From Oasisia sp. SBJ-2009 (Eukaryota; Annelida; Polychaeta; Sabellida; Siboglinidae): 64,000 nucleotides of DNA. A model generated the notes under the pieces. It saw only the letters and a program-made list of their open reading frames with translations, did not search any database and was not told where the DNA came from. Positions within the stretch are counted from its first letter, which is position 1. Every line of letters begins with the position of its first letter. Below are positions 34,494 to 48,003 of this stretch, in pieces. The position numbers and the translations under genes were made by a program. Where the stretch lies: positions 10,911,509 to 10,975,508 of the forward strand of contig OZ024865.1 in NCBI GenBank assembly GCA_964017155.1, in the 5' to 3' direction.

Positions 34494-35010
34494 TTATCCC
34501 CCACCCCCACGCAACACCACCCACTACTTGCGGCCAACCGAGCTCGACAATACTCTAGCCACTTATACACGTTGCTACTACAGAGTGCTGAGCTACAATA
34601 CGAAGAAGAAGAATCGTACTGTTTCGCGACAGGCACAGTTAGCGTAAGCGACCATGGGGGCAGTGGTTGTTGCTCTGCTCCTTTTAGACATCAGCTGACC
34701 AACTGAGTTAGACAAGTCACAGCCGGACGTTGGTATGACCCGTATATAATTCCATTGGTGCGTTGCGTCCGTGTTACTGATTGGCTACTTATGTTCTTAT
34801 GGATGGCTATTTTCATAGACGTTGGTGTGTATGTTTTATTTTTCTTTGGTTGGTTGTTCCTGGTTTGTTTTTCTCACTGACCGCTGTACACTAAAAGCAA
34901 CATCTGAGTTTCGAAATAAAAACACTTCCACATTATCTTCTGAATTTCACACAGTGAACGACTTGAATGACACTATATCTAATATCATGTGTATTGCATG
35001 AGTCATCACA
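34494..35010 (+). repeat. Direct copy of the LINE-B downstream segment
   Basis: Matches 28897-29410 with few differences, including GACCAACTGAGTTAGACAAG and the ATTCCATTGGTGCGTTGC block. It ends within the sequence that forms the palindrome arm at 29.3 kb. Confidence 0.85.
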
Positions 35011-35242
35011 TAAGTGGTGGAACGATCCGTTGAGTTTGCGTGACAATGTAACTCTGGTGCCGATGTTGTTTTGGCTAAGCTGTCTACACGATAGGTTTAA
35101 ATGCTTCAAACTCCATTGTTAGACATTGTGTGTATGGTCTTCAATATGCATAAACGTTTCGCACTAGTCTTCCACTTAGCATATTATCTTCCAGGCAACG
35201 TTTGTCGTTGTGGACAGCCATTGAAACGTGATCGCAAAGACG

Positions 35243-35352
35243 ATGACAGAACAAGGAAACAGTTCGTGGAATATGTCGAATGGCGACAACATAGCGTCTA
35301 CTTGTATCGTTTCGTAATAGAAACTGTCGTAACGTTTAGGAGGACTAATTGA
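35243..35352 (+). pseudogene. GPCR N-terminus/TM1 scrap
   Basis: From ATG at 35243 one frame reads MTEQGNSSWNMSNGDN, parallel to the N-terminus at 18894 (NISWNVSDGD). Another frame then carries SVYLYRFVIETVVTF, the start of TM1. The two parts are out of frame, and the receptor stops after TM1 where the non-coding inverted arm begins. Confidence 0.6.
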
Positions 35353-35856
35353 TAACTCAATGCTACGCTAGTGCCGTGAAAGCATGTTGTTGTATTGAAC
35401 AATATTGTTGTATTATTTCAACAATAACTAAAATGTCAGAGTCAGACCAACGTAAATGTAACACAGCTTAGTGCCGATACGTCCGCAGTTTTCAGTAGTC
35501 TGGGTAGACACTTGTTATGGAGAACTGAAAAGCGGCGGTTATATTATGTTGTATACTGTCTACTGTTATCTTTATATTATATAAATTACAAAGCTTCCGC
35601 TTTCGTGGCTCCTGTCTGATCTATGCAGTTTTCTGGTTTAGTTTATTGAACTAATTAATCAATAGACAATATTTCGCAAAATAACGAACAACTGGTGCCT
35701 TCGTATACATATATACATTGTACATGTGAATAAATCAAATATATGTGCCATCTACATTTCGAAAAGTTAATTTCTAGGACACACTGAAACTTCACACTTA
35801 GCGCACTGTTACCTTATAGACACGTTTCTTAGTATATTTATGTTTATAATTTGTCA

Positions 35857-35871
35857 TATATATATATATAC

Positions 35872-35962
<91 letters not shown>
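35857..35962. repeat. (TA)n microsatellite
   Basis: The inverted-arm equivalent of the tract at 6310-6506, about half its length. Confidence 0.95.
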
Positions 35963-35969
<7 letters not shown>

Positions 35970-36444
35970 TATATATTTAATATATATATAATTCCAAATT
36001 GTTTTGAAATTTCCTAGAACGAGGGCATTTCCATTTGCAAACTGCAAGTGTGTCCAAACTACAACATTATGCATTAGTGTTGGTCAGACTCTGTCTGTCT
36101 GTAGCATTTCAAATTATTAATGTGTAGAAACGCAATACAATTATATGCTTTTACGGAGGCAGTGCAACATGTATCAATTAGCCCGCTTAAAAGAAGGGAT
36201 TTTGGTATGCGAGATATATTGAATCAAGCTATTAAGTTCATTCCACAGGTATAACCAACAAACACAGCGTTAGTGAAACAAGAAACCTCAATGACTATTA
36301 TGCTATGCAATGTTTTATGCTTGAATATTTACTTGATTTATATTTTATATTATAATATATATCTAATTTGACGTTTTCTGTTTTCAATATTTAAGGAATT
36401 TTGAGGAACACAAGAACGAGGTTTTAGGCTCGGTTTTAATAATA

Positions 36445-38275
36445 ATAATAATAGTAACTTCTTTTGCGCCAATATCCTCGAAAATCAAGCTCAGTGGCGC
36501 GACAAAACCAGGGGATTAATCAATCTCATAATCGAAAGCAATGCGTGAGTCGTCAACGGATGGATGGAAAAGCTAGGAGGCTAAGGAGGATAGGCAGCAT
36601 TAAAGAGATAGGTTTTTAGATGTCGGCGGAATGAAACTATATTACCTTGTGATTTCCTGGCAGGAAGCGAATTCCACACCGTTGGTGCGGCAACCGAGAA
36701 AGCTCGGGTCCCGGCTTTCGTTTTCACCCGAGGGATGTGAAGAGGGTTACTACTGGTTGAGCGTAGCTGTCTGGAATTTCTTGTTGGAGTTAGCATTGAA
36801 TTTAGATATGCTGGTTGTGTAGATGAGAGTGCTTGATAGGCTATTGTACACATTTTGAAAATGATGCGATAGTGCACAGGTAGCCAATGCAGTGATTTTA
36901 GAAGCGGCACTGAGCGAGAAAAACGTGGAGAACGCGTGACTACCCTTGCTAAACAATTTTGGACACGCTGAAGTTTGGCTATGTCCTTGTTTGCGGTATT
37001 GTAAAGGAGGGAATTGCAGTAGTCGAGTCTGCTGCTTACTAGAGCTGTGGCGATGGTTTTAGCAACGGAAAGTGATAAAAACCGGCGGATACGGCGAAGA
37101 TCACGGATATGGTAAAAACAGCAACGGCATGTTTTCGAGATATGTTTTTTGAAATTGAAGTTTTCATCAAACGTTACTCCGAGATTTAAAACTGAGGTGG
37201 CTGGTGTGATACTCTGACTCAGAATATGTGTCGGGAAAAAGCCATTGAGTTTTGCCCGCTGCGTTGAGGTACCAATGATGAGAAATTCAGTCTTATCTGC
37301 ATTTAGTTTTAATTTACTATTTTTCATCCAGAGGGAGACATCTTGGAGACAATCCCTGAGCTGGTATAGGGAGCGACAAGTATCTGGTGTGGTCAGAGAA
37401 ACATAGATGATTTGTGTGTCATCTGCATAAAGGTGATGATCCAGGTTATGACTCTGGATAGCTGAGCTTAATGGTGTTGTGTACAGAGTGAAAAGCAACG
37501 GACCCAAAACAGAACCCTGGGGGACACCACAAGAGGTGGGCAGCATGTATGAGAAGCAGTTACCTATTTTAATGGCTTGCCGTCTGTCAGTAAGGTATGA
37601 AGTAAACCAGCTCAAGGCTATGCCAGATATCCCGTACCACGTTGATAAGCGTGTAATGAGAATGTCGTGGTCAATGGTGTCGAAAGCGGCGGATAGGTCA
37701 AGCAGGGTCAGTGCAGTAACTTTGCCATTATCAATGTTAAGGTTTATGTCATTGTGTACTTTTAAAAGAGCAGTTTCTGTTGAGTGAAATTGTTTGTACG
37801 CAGACTGTGATGCATTGGTTAAACCATTTATGTTGATGTGAGAAGTAAGTCGATTTGCAACAACCTTTTCGAGTATTTTGGAAATGAAGCTAAGGTTAGA
37901 AATAGGCCTGTAGCTGTTTAGATCTTCTTTTGACAGAGTTGTCTTCTTAAGAATTGGATTTACATGTGCACGTTTAAAGTCTTCAGGGAATAAGCCGGAG
38001 CAGAGTGATGCATTTATTATATCTGTTATTGGTTTAATTAAAACGTCAAGGCATGCTTTCAGTAGTATGGTCGGAAGTGGGTCAAGATCACAAGATTTAT
38101 TTGGGGATGACATGATTATTTTTTTTCACTTCAGTAGTTGTGGCTGGTTCAAACGATGTAAGTTTAGAATTTAGTTGTGGAGAGTCGGCATTTATAGTGT
38201 CTGAGGTGTGATCTGTGAAGGCTGAATGTATCAGGCTGATTTTGTCTTTAAAATGACTTGAGAAAGAGTTACATG
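36445..38275 (-). mobile_element. L2-like LINE, 5'-truncated
   Basis: Minus-strand element with a (TTA)n 3' tail at 36445. It lies in an AAT-rich site that is uninterrupted at about 5865-5900 in the other inverted arm, so it landed after the arms were duplicated. The endonuclease is missing; the coding part begins in the linker before the polymerase. Confidence 0.9.
36581..38270 (-). pseudogene. L2-like LINE reverse transcriptase
   Basis: Nearly complete polymerase, open from 38113 to 36581 (510 codons). The order is: DLDPLPTILLK, NSYRPISNLSFISKILEKVV, SAYKQFHSTETALL, LLDLSAAFDTIDHDIL, GVPQGSVLGPLLFTLY, then the catalytic YADDTQIIY, the thumb (HIRDLRRIRRFL, SSRLDYCN), and the C-terminal RAFSVAAPTVWNSLP. 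Upstream, 38270-38115 continues the protein (FKDKISLIHSAF...) but in another frame; the shift falls at a run of eight A/T near 38116. All catalytic residues appear present. This is the best preserved LINE polymerase in the window. Confidence 0.9.
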
Positions 38276-39055
38276 ATGTTCAATTACAGTTTTAATAATA
38301 ATATTATTATTGTTGTTGTCGTTGTTGCGGTTGCTAGTGTTACTGTTGTTGTATAATTAGTATTACTAACTCAAATATTCGCATCAGTTTTCTCATGCAC
38401 GACGCCCACCGCATGTTTCATAGGATGATATAAAAAAATCCTTTGTCTTAAAATTTCGTTCATTCACTAAATGTAAATAATATTTCATTTTTATTAAATC
38501 CATTATTATTTAAAGTGTTGTTTTGTGACAATGTATATCCCTGAGTGAGTGCCTCCTTGTTGCGTTCATCTTTCGATTTCTTAAATATATTCGAATATTC
38601 AATTCACCTTAATCTTAAAGATTAGAAACATAATTATGCATCATTTATTTTATTAAAACATCCAATCTTGTAGTCACTTTTACCCAACATTAGAAGTTAA
38701 TGAGGGGTGACCTTCGGTTAAACTAATATCATTTGCCAAAAGAAACCTTCCATTAATTGTACTTTATTGGTTAACGTGTCAAATTCAGGGCAGGGCAAAC
38801 AGATCAGCTGCGTAGACGTCTCAGCAATACATTTTATTAGGTGTACTCACTTCGCCTTCTGGGTAATTTCCTTGGTATTGAAATGTCAAATATAACTTGA
38901 ACGTTTCAGTGTTATGCAAGTGTTTTTCTAGATGAACACACGATAACAAGCCTGTTACTATGATAACGTGCCCTTTACTATGATAACAAACGTCTTTTTA
39001 TGACAACATGCCTCTTACTATGACAACATGCTACTTACTATAACAACAAGCCTCG

Positions 39056-39240
39056 TGTACGCCTGCCAAGTGTGGCACAAGTCTGACAATAAGACAAACA
39101 AACATGCTCGAAAGCATTCAGAAAAGGGCCATGCGCATTATATGTTCTGCGCGTACGGTGTTCCTCGCTGTAAGACCAATCGCTTCAAGAACTCATTTGT
39201 ACCGTATGGTGGTCTGTATTGATCTATTTTACTATTTTAA
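39056..39240 (+). mobile_element. LINE C-terminal fragment
   Basis: Reads VYACQVWHKS in one frame and NMLESIQKRAMRIICSA in the next, then KTNRFKNSFVPYG, the typical end of a LINE polymerase (compare KTNRFRNSFYPSAV at 50.3 kb). It joins the end of the inverted arm directly. About 100 residues between the two motifs are lost. Confidence 0.7.
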
Positions 39241-39559
39241 CGAGTTGTATTTTTTTTGTAATGTTGTATGTTCCATTTACAATAATATATTTTGCTAAAT
39301 ATTTGTTTATGCTTTAACTGTTTATATTCTTATTAGAGAACTTTTACAGTTTTAATATCAGACATTTGTATCGGTTTAATTTTACTAGACATTCTAATTA
39401 GTAACACCTTCATGTTTTGTTATGCTTTCATAATAGTTTTACTAATATACATTAATGAATTTGTTATGAACTATATGAATGTTCTTATTGTACTATTCAG
39501 CCGCTTTGGCTGCCAGAGAAGTGACTAAACGTATTACTTATTATTCAAACGGCGCCCCT
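39241..39559. other. AT-rich spacer, probably LINE 3' UTR
   Basis: No frame or repeat recognised. It follows the polymerase end immediately and is likely the 3' UTR of that element. Confidence 0.45.
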
Positions 39560-40144
39560 GACGGATAGGTTGTTAACTGGTGGTGTCGATTTGTAGTACT
39601 GTTCAAATTCGTGCGTCTTATTTTTTATTTGTGTCAAATGGGGTAGGGGTCATGTAGCGCCCACTCGCGGATAGGTGACGAACTACAAACTTGATGAAAG
39701 AACAAGTGGAGCCATCGGACGGATATGTCTTCAGCTAATACCCCCATCAATACGTGTGTCATCGCGGTCATACGCTGAAAACTGGGGAAATGATACAATG
39801 TTGAAACCCGACTTGGTAAAATGTAAAGACTTGTCAAGGTTATCGCGTGAAAACAGAAACATATTCCATTTTACTACAAGAACTTAACTAAATTGGTAAA
39901 TACACCACCTGGCTAACGCAATGAAACGGTGAAACGTTACGAAATGGCACGAGGTTAGCATACAGACTTAGTAAAATAAAAACAAACTTGAAAAATTTAC
40001 GGCATGTAAACACTACAAATACGTTAAATTGACAAAGTCATCGCGGTGAAACGCTGAAAAGTTGGGAAATGATACAAAGTTGTAACAACGACTTGGTAAA
40101 ATGTAAACACTTGACAAAGTTATCGCGTGGAAACAGAATATATG

Positions 40145-40145
<1 letters not shown>
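39560..40145 (-). repeat. Dispersed repeat D, right copy (inverted)
   Basis: Reverse complement of about 32949-33541, again ending in CGCGTGGAAACAGAATAT next to a (TA)n tract. Confidence 0.8.

Positions 40146-40148
<3 letters not shown>

Positions 40149-40222
<74 letters not shown>
40149..40222. repeat. (TA)n microsatellite
   Basis: Pure TA tract between repeat D and the 3' end of LINE-A. Confidence 0.95.
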
Positions 40223-42258
<2,036 letters not shown>

Positions 42259-42589
42259 ATATTTGTGCATGTGTGCATATGTGCATGTGTGCATATGTGC
42301 ATATTACATACGGGTCATTCCAACGTCCGGCTGTGACTTGTCTTACTCAGTTGGTCAGCGCAGCTGATGTCTAAAAGGAGCGGAGCAACAACCACTGCCC
42401 CATGGTCGCGTACGCTAACTGTGCCTGTCGCGAAACAGTACGATTCTTCTTCTTCTTCGTATTGTAGCTCAGCATTCTGTAGTAGCCACGTGTATAAGTG
42501 GCTAGAGTATTGTCGAGCTTGGTCGGTCGCAAGTAGTGGGTGGTGTTGCGCGGGGTTGGGGGATAATAAACCATAAATGTGAACTTATG

Positions 42590-43020
42590 TAGGCAATGAC
42601 TGCAAAAGCCTTATAAATGAATTGAGTGATTGCTTGCTAGTGCGGATGTTGAGAGTGCGGATGTTGTTACGTCCATTACGTTGTTTGTAATGCGATACAA
42701 CAATACGAGCCTGGCTTCCGCCCGCCTGCTCGCAATGGACACCCAGTTCAAACTGTCAAGCGTGGTAGTCACACTGCTGCGTCGACGGCGGTAGTTGCTC
42801 TTCACGAAGCGTACAGCCTGTCCCTGCATGTTCTCCACAGTGTTGATGTTTTTTCTGTGGACGGATCCCATACCGTCGAGGCATACTCCACGATTGGCCT
42901 GACACACGTTTTGTAGCATAGCGTTTTGATAGCCTCGGGACATCTGTTGAAGCTGCGCTGTTGATTGTTGAGCAAGGCGACGTTGCGGGCCCGAGATGAA
43001 GCGTTATACAATCGTAAGTA
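42590..43020 (-). mobile_element. LINE-B 3' fragment, second copy
   Basis: Same protein end as at 28.4 kb (VRPIVEYASTVWDPSTEK, ENMQGQAVRFV, NYRRRRSSVTT). It shares the same junction with the tetranucleotide array at 43020. It lacks part of the RYLQPFTRIE end. Confidence 0.8.
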
Positions 43021-43142
43021 TCTGAATGAATGAATGAATGAATGAATGAATGAATGAATGAATGAATGAATGAATGAATGAATGAATGAATGAATGAATG
43101 AATGAATGAATGAATGAATGAATGAATGAATGAATGAATGAA
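43021..43142. repeat. (AATG)n microsatellite
   Basis: About 30 copies next to LINE-B, followed by a GAATTCGTTC centre. Confidence 0.95.
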
Positions 43143-45834
43143 TTCGTTCTTTCGTTCATTCACTCATAAGTTAATTATTTAATTAATTAGTTAATTATTT
43201 AAATTATCAAATCAAATCAAATGAAAATAACATAATGTGTATGTGTGTGTTTGTGTGTGTATGTGAGTGTGTGTGTACGTATACACATTATCACATATAT
43301 ACATATTATAATTTGCATGAGATTTGCATGACATCGGACGGACTGAATGAATGAATTGATTTAGGTTATACACCGTACTCGGTTCTCAAGCCCAACTCCG
43401 TTCGCAGATTCAGAGCTCATGCTCACCGGAGACTCCGAGCTCACGGTGGTTATAAAACGTATTGAATACCTAGAGTAGAGTGGGACATGGCGCCCAGGGT
43501 AACGCATATAGTTCATACCAGCAGGCTATGTTTAATGCAATATGCATACAAATATCTATATGTCACCAAACTATATTAACCATTACATGGTTTGCAAATA
43601 TGACACGATATTTATAATTACGTTTTGTTGTGTGATTAATCATATGTTCGCATTTATCTTCTGCGGAATAAAAGCTGTGAATTGTCCAAATGCGTTCCTG
43701 CTGATAAAACGACTAGATTATCGTTCATACGAATAAATCCCCGAATCTGCTTGGGTCTGCCCGTCTAACATTATTGTCACATAGTTTTATGTGATAATTA
43801 AACTATTTTTAATTATGTATTAATCACTGGTGATGGAAACGTGGTTTCTTTTGCATTACTATGTACTTTGTATTCACCAGGCTACTCAGAATCTTAATTA
43901 CGGCCCATACTTGCAAAGCCAGGGTCATCAGTCAATGTCTATAGGCACCGCTCTGTTTACACTGTGGTTTCCTGTTTTGGTGTTTCACAATCTGGTTTGG
44001 TGTTTCACAAGGCCTGGTTTGGTGCTTCGCAATAGGCCCACTGTCCTATTTAAACTGGTGTTTGGCAGCAAATCGGCCTCACTTGCTTCAGCAGCCGCTC
44101 TACTCAGTTAATCAATATTCATCGACACCGTTCGTATTATTTTACCCGGTTAAATTTAAGCTCCCACGCACCCTCACTTATTGACTGTTTTACTTATGTG
44201 TGTAGTTCGATTGTTGTATAATGTTACCTATGTTTATTTCGATTGTTATAAATATATTGTGTGGATGTTAGTTAGTAAGTAGTCTGCAGATAGTTAGTAG
44301 GTAGTCTGACTTGTAGATCAGAGAGTTTGCATTGTCAGGTGGCGACTGTCTGTATACTTGCACATGTTTACTATGTATGGTGATTATTTGAACATGTGGT
44401 TATTGTATGGTACTAAAACAATGCAGATCTACAAGTTCACCCACAACCCTGTCTTACATTTATTTGTTCACCAACCTGACCGAGTGTCAGGGCGGTTTAT
44501 TGCTAACAGACTGATTAATGTGAGAATTAAAATATTTTTAATTATGTATTAATCACTGGTGATGGAAACGTGGTTTCTTTTGCATTATTATGTACTTTGT
44601 ATTCACCAGGCTACTCAGAATCTAAATTATGGCCCAGACTTGCAAAGCCAGGGTCATCAGTCAATGTATATAGGCACGGCTCTGTTTACACTGTGGTTTC
44701 CTGTTTTGGTGTTTCACAATCTGGTTTGGTGTTTCACAAGGCCTGGATTGGTGTTTCGCAATAGGCCCACGGTCCTTTTTAAACTGGTGTTTAGCGGCTT
44801 ATTCATAATTATCGGCCTCACTTGTTTCAGCAGCCGCTCTACTCAGTTAACAATATTCATCGACACAGTTCGTATTATTTTACCCGGTTAATTAAAAGCT
44901 CCCACAAACCCTCCCTTATTGACTGTTTTACTTATGTATGTAGTTCCATTATTGTATAATTGTACCTATGTTTATTTCGATTATTTTAAATGTATTGTGT
45001 AGATGTTAGTTAGTAAGTAGTCTGCAGATAGTTAGTAGGTAGTCTCACTTGTAGATAAAGGAGTTTGCATTGTCAGGTGGCGATTGTCTGTATACTTGCA
45101 CATGTTTACTATATATGGTTATTATTTGATCATGTGGTTATTGTATAACATTAACACAATGCAGATCTACAAGTTCACCCACAATCCTGTCTTACTCATA
45201 TTTGTTCACGAACCTGATCGAGTGCCAGTTTATTGCTAACAGACTGATTAATCGTATTTGTTATGCCTCTGTTCGTGCGAACGTGACACCATTCAATGTA
45301 GGATCAATTATAGCTAATAGTAATGAGTAATAATAACACACCAATCGTACTATTTCACGACACCCACTTGGAGGTCACACTGCAATAGTGATATGCGTCA
45401 TGTTCACGCGCGGCTGAACTAAACGGTTACTTATTTCGGTTGACTGATGAATGGAAGGAGCGGGGCCAGAACGACTGCACCCAGTGGACGTGTACCTTCG
45501 CTGTATATTGTGTCCACGTCACTGATTGGCTACTGGTGTTCGTTTGGACGGCTCTTGTATAGACGTGTTTGCCGAGATGTGTCGTTTGTCCGTTGATTGT
45601 ATGCTCGTGATTTATTGTGCTCATCTTCGCGCGATAGGGGGCGCTGCAGCTGGTTACATTTGTACCAGCCTTCTCTACCCCTGACATATTCCTTGCAAAA
45701 TCTCCTCCTTTAACGTGAGCCAATGGAATCGCTAACGAGCAGTTCGGTCGGCTTCCACCATGTAATGCAATCTTGGGTGATTTCAGCCACAAGCTGCTCG
45801 TGTTACATACAACGTCGTCTTGACTTGTATGCGC

Positions 45835-46232
45835 AAGTATCGAACATCTGTCGCGCTGCGTACTCCAATCTATTTCGTATTGCCAAAATGTGAACAATTC
45901 TGGCCCACTCCCTCGTCACACCACGGCTAGGCTACGGGAACGCTGTCCTGTATGGCTACTCCGACCGCCTTCCGCACCGCCTTGAGATGGTGCAGCGCTC
46001 GGCGGCCACAGTTGTGCTGTGGGTCAGGCGCGGTGACCAACGAAGCATGACGGCCGCATTGCAACAACTCAACTGGTTGCCTATGAAGTACCGCACTGAA
46101 TACAAACTACTCGTCTTTGTGTTTCGCGCTCTACACAATCGAACACGGGCGTACATCGCCTCGCTAATCACGCCGTTCTGAGGGCTTGTTTTCCACAGAG
46201 TGCATGAACACATTTAAAATACTTCTTAAGAC
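45835..46232 (+). mobile_element. LINE-A fragment
   Basis: Plus strand reads CRAAYSNLFRIAKM, a stop, ILAHSLVTPRLGYGNAVLYG, HRLEMVQRSAATVV and LQQLNWLPMKYRTEYK, then stops after SLITPF. It has the residues that were deleted in the 41.1-kb copy. Confidence 0.75.
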
Positions 46233-46236
46233 TTTA

Positions 46237-46320
46237 GATCTTCTTTTGACAGAGTTGTGTTTTTAAGAATTGGGTTTATATGTGCGGAATTGGGTTTATA
46301 TGTGCAGAATTGGGTTTATA
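46237..46320 (-). repeat. L2-LINE scrap with a short tandem triplication
   Basis: Matches about 37918-37970 of the L2-like LINE (GATCTTCTTTTGACAGAGTT). Its last bases, AATTGGGTTTATATGTGC, are then repeated three times in tandem (about 20-23 bp unit). Confidence 0.75.
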
Positions 46321-46626
46321 TGTGATTAATCGTAAAGACTTGCGGGTTTGTGTTCCTGAGAGAATGAACAGGCAGAGTAGATTAGGCCACGAGAGTGAGG
46401 TAACAGTCCAATTGTACGAAGTGACAATTACGTCTCACCCGAACAATAGCGAGGCAGTTAACCCTTCAGCACCACCTCTACGTCGGTCAACGAGACGTAA
46501 TGCCGGTCATCACAGTAACCCACATAGAGAAACGAGATCGGTATTAGATCTGTAATTTCACCTATAAGGTTTCAAAAAGTTCTATTCATTAGCCGCGGTC
46601 GGCTAAATTGTTTAAGTTGGGGGACA
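46321..46626 (+). mobile_element. gypsy 3' scrap: integrase tail and polypurine tract
   Basis: Encodes the last 75 or so integrase residues (VINRKDLRVCVPE to RRSTRRNAG) and continues through the non-coding tail to the GTTGGGGGACA polypurine tract. The LTR does not follow; GGTAACTCATG replaces TGTAACC. It corresponds to the part missing from gypsy-2. Confidence 0.85.
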
Positions 46627-46826
46627 GGTAACTCATGTTGATTGATACAAAGTGTATGTTGTGTGCATTTATCTTATGATTGTGTAAGTTGTGCAGATAG
46701 TCACCCTGTTTGTAACCTTGGATTTACATTGTTTACTCTGTAGTACCAATTACCTGCTTGCACTTATTATGAGGCAAGATCGGTAACAAAGATATACCCC
46801 TAATACACAATTTATTGAATGTGTTG
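46627..46826. other. Spacer, no gene seen
   Basis: Unassigned sequence between the gypsy scrap and the TIR element. Confidence 0.4.
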
Positions 46827-48003
46827 CATGTTGCTAAGAAGGCCCACATATGGCCTTAAACTAATCGTGTTAAATGAGCAACGAAGCGTGATAATGTCGC
46901 AATGAGTTTAACTACAGGTGGGGTGATGAACCAGTGAAATACACTGGGGATAAATGGTTTGAGTCAAATATGACTTACTAACAATACATTGACTTCATCA
47001 ATTTAGATCAACTATTTAAATCATTAGAACATTTTTATAATTGGTATCATATCGTTAAGAAACATGTTTGTCTGCACGTAGTCTAAGGTACCTATCCTGA
47101 ATATGTTACATCATCCATTATTATTAATTGGTATTTGACAGTCACAGTGTATTCATCGTCCTGTAAGCAGTAGTCTCTCCTAAGAATGAGTTTCTGACAA
47201 CGCCCTCTTCCGAGTAAAATGACAACTTCACCTGCACCATGTCAGATAAGTCTACAAAATCACTAGAACTCAAATTTACATATAAATGAATAGATGCAAA
47301 CAAATGTTATATGTTCTTATGTATTTGTCAGTATTGTCATTTCATTGTTTCAATTTGTACACATGTCTTATAGATAGATTTACACATAACATAGAGACAA
47401 ACATCGTATTGAATGAATACAAATATAATAATGTATAATAATCCGAGTGGCTCCTGTGATAGCGACTTTTGAGTCTTAGCAGGAGTCACTGACCCCAATT
47501 TCATATGTATTCTTAATTACTTATGGTGACATTTGTTCATGTGCGTATTATTGCTATTATTTAATGTAATTGTTTTGGGGTCAGAAATAAACATCTTGTT
47601 CTTGTTCTTGTTCTTGTTCCAACTTGATCACGTGGGCCGCCAGTTCAGTCTACACATATAAACCCTATATATCACGCAGCGGTCACGCACTGTTAACATT
47701 TAGGCCTAGGCCCCACAGGTGGGTTAACAAGCCGACCCATTTATTGTCCTGTAACTAGTTCACAAAGATACCCAGCAACACATGGGCATTGTCGTTTATA
47801 GGAGTACATTGTATTGTGCCATTTTCATATACCAACATACATATAGAAAGTTTGCTACAACGAAACAGTAATGTGAACATACTTTGGTTTCAAACATTTA
47901 ACTATCTTAAGTGCCCACTAACTGTGGTGACAGCTTTGTCACGCTTCGTTGCTCATTTAACACTATTAGTCTAAGGCTATATTTGGGCCTTCGAAGAAAC
48001 ATG
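46827..48003. mobile_element. TIR element adjoining sulfotransferase copy 2
   Basis: Inverted ends of about 60 bp: CATGTTGCTAAGAAGGCCC on the left and, complemented, CATGTTTCTTCGAAGGCCC on the right. Both continue into TGTTAAATGAGCAACGAAGC. The 1.18-kb body has no recognisable transposase, so it is probably non-autonomous. The right end runs into the sulfotransferase coding region. No target duplication can be defined because the other half of that gene is absent. Confidence 0.75.
47440..47625 (+). mobile_element. Retroelement 3' end with (CTTGTT)n tail
   Basis: GTTTTGGGGTCAGAAATAAA is followed by CATCTTGTTCTTGTTCTTG. A polyadenylation-like signal plus short hexamer tail is typical of a LINE or SINE 3' end. 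It lies inside the TIR element. No protein part is present. Confidence 0.5.

Larger units (their letters stand above)
35285..39055. repeat. Right arm of a large inverted duplication
   Basis: Reverse complement of about 4725-7079 with substitutions and small indels. It is longer because an L2-like LINE (36445-38275) sits in its (AAT)n tract. The minisatellite at its far end is shortened. Confidence 0.85.
42310..46232 (-). repeat. Composite repeat, inverted relative to 25.6-29.15 kb
   Basis: It holds, in inverted order, the LINE-B downstream segment, LINE-B, the tetranucleotide array, the 26-27 kb body and a LINE-A fragment. The segment around GGTGATGGAAACGTGG is present twice in tandem (about 43790-44500 and 44510-45240), unlike the other copies. 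Confidence 0.8.
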
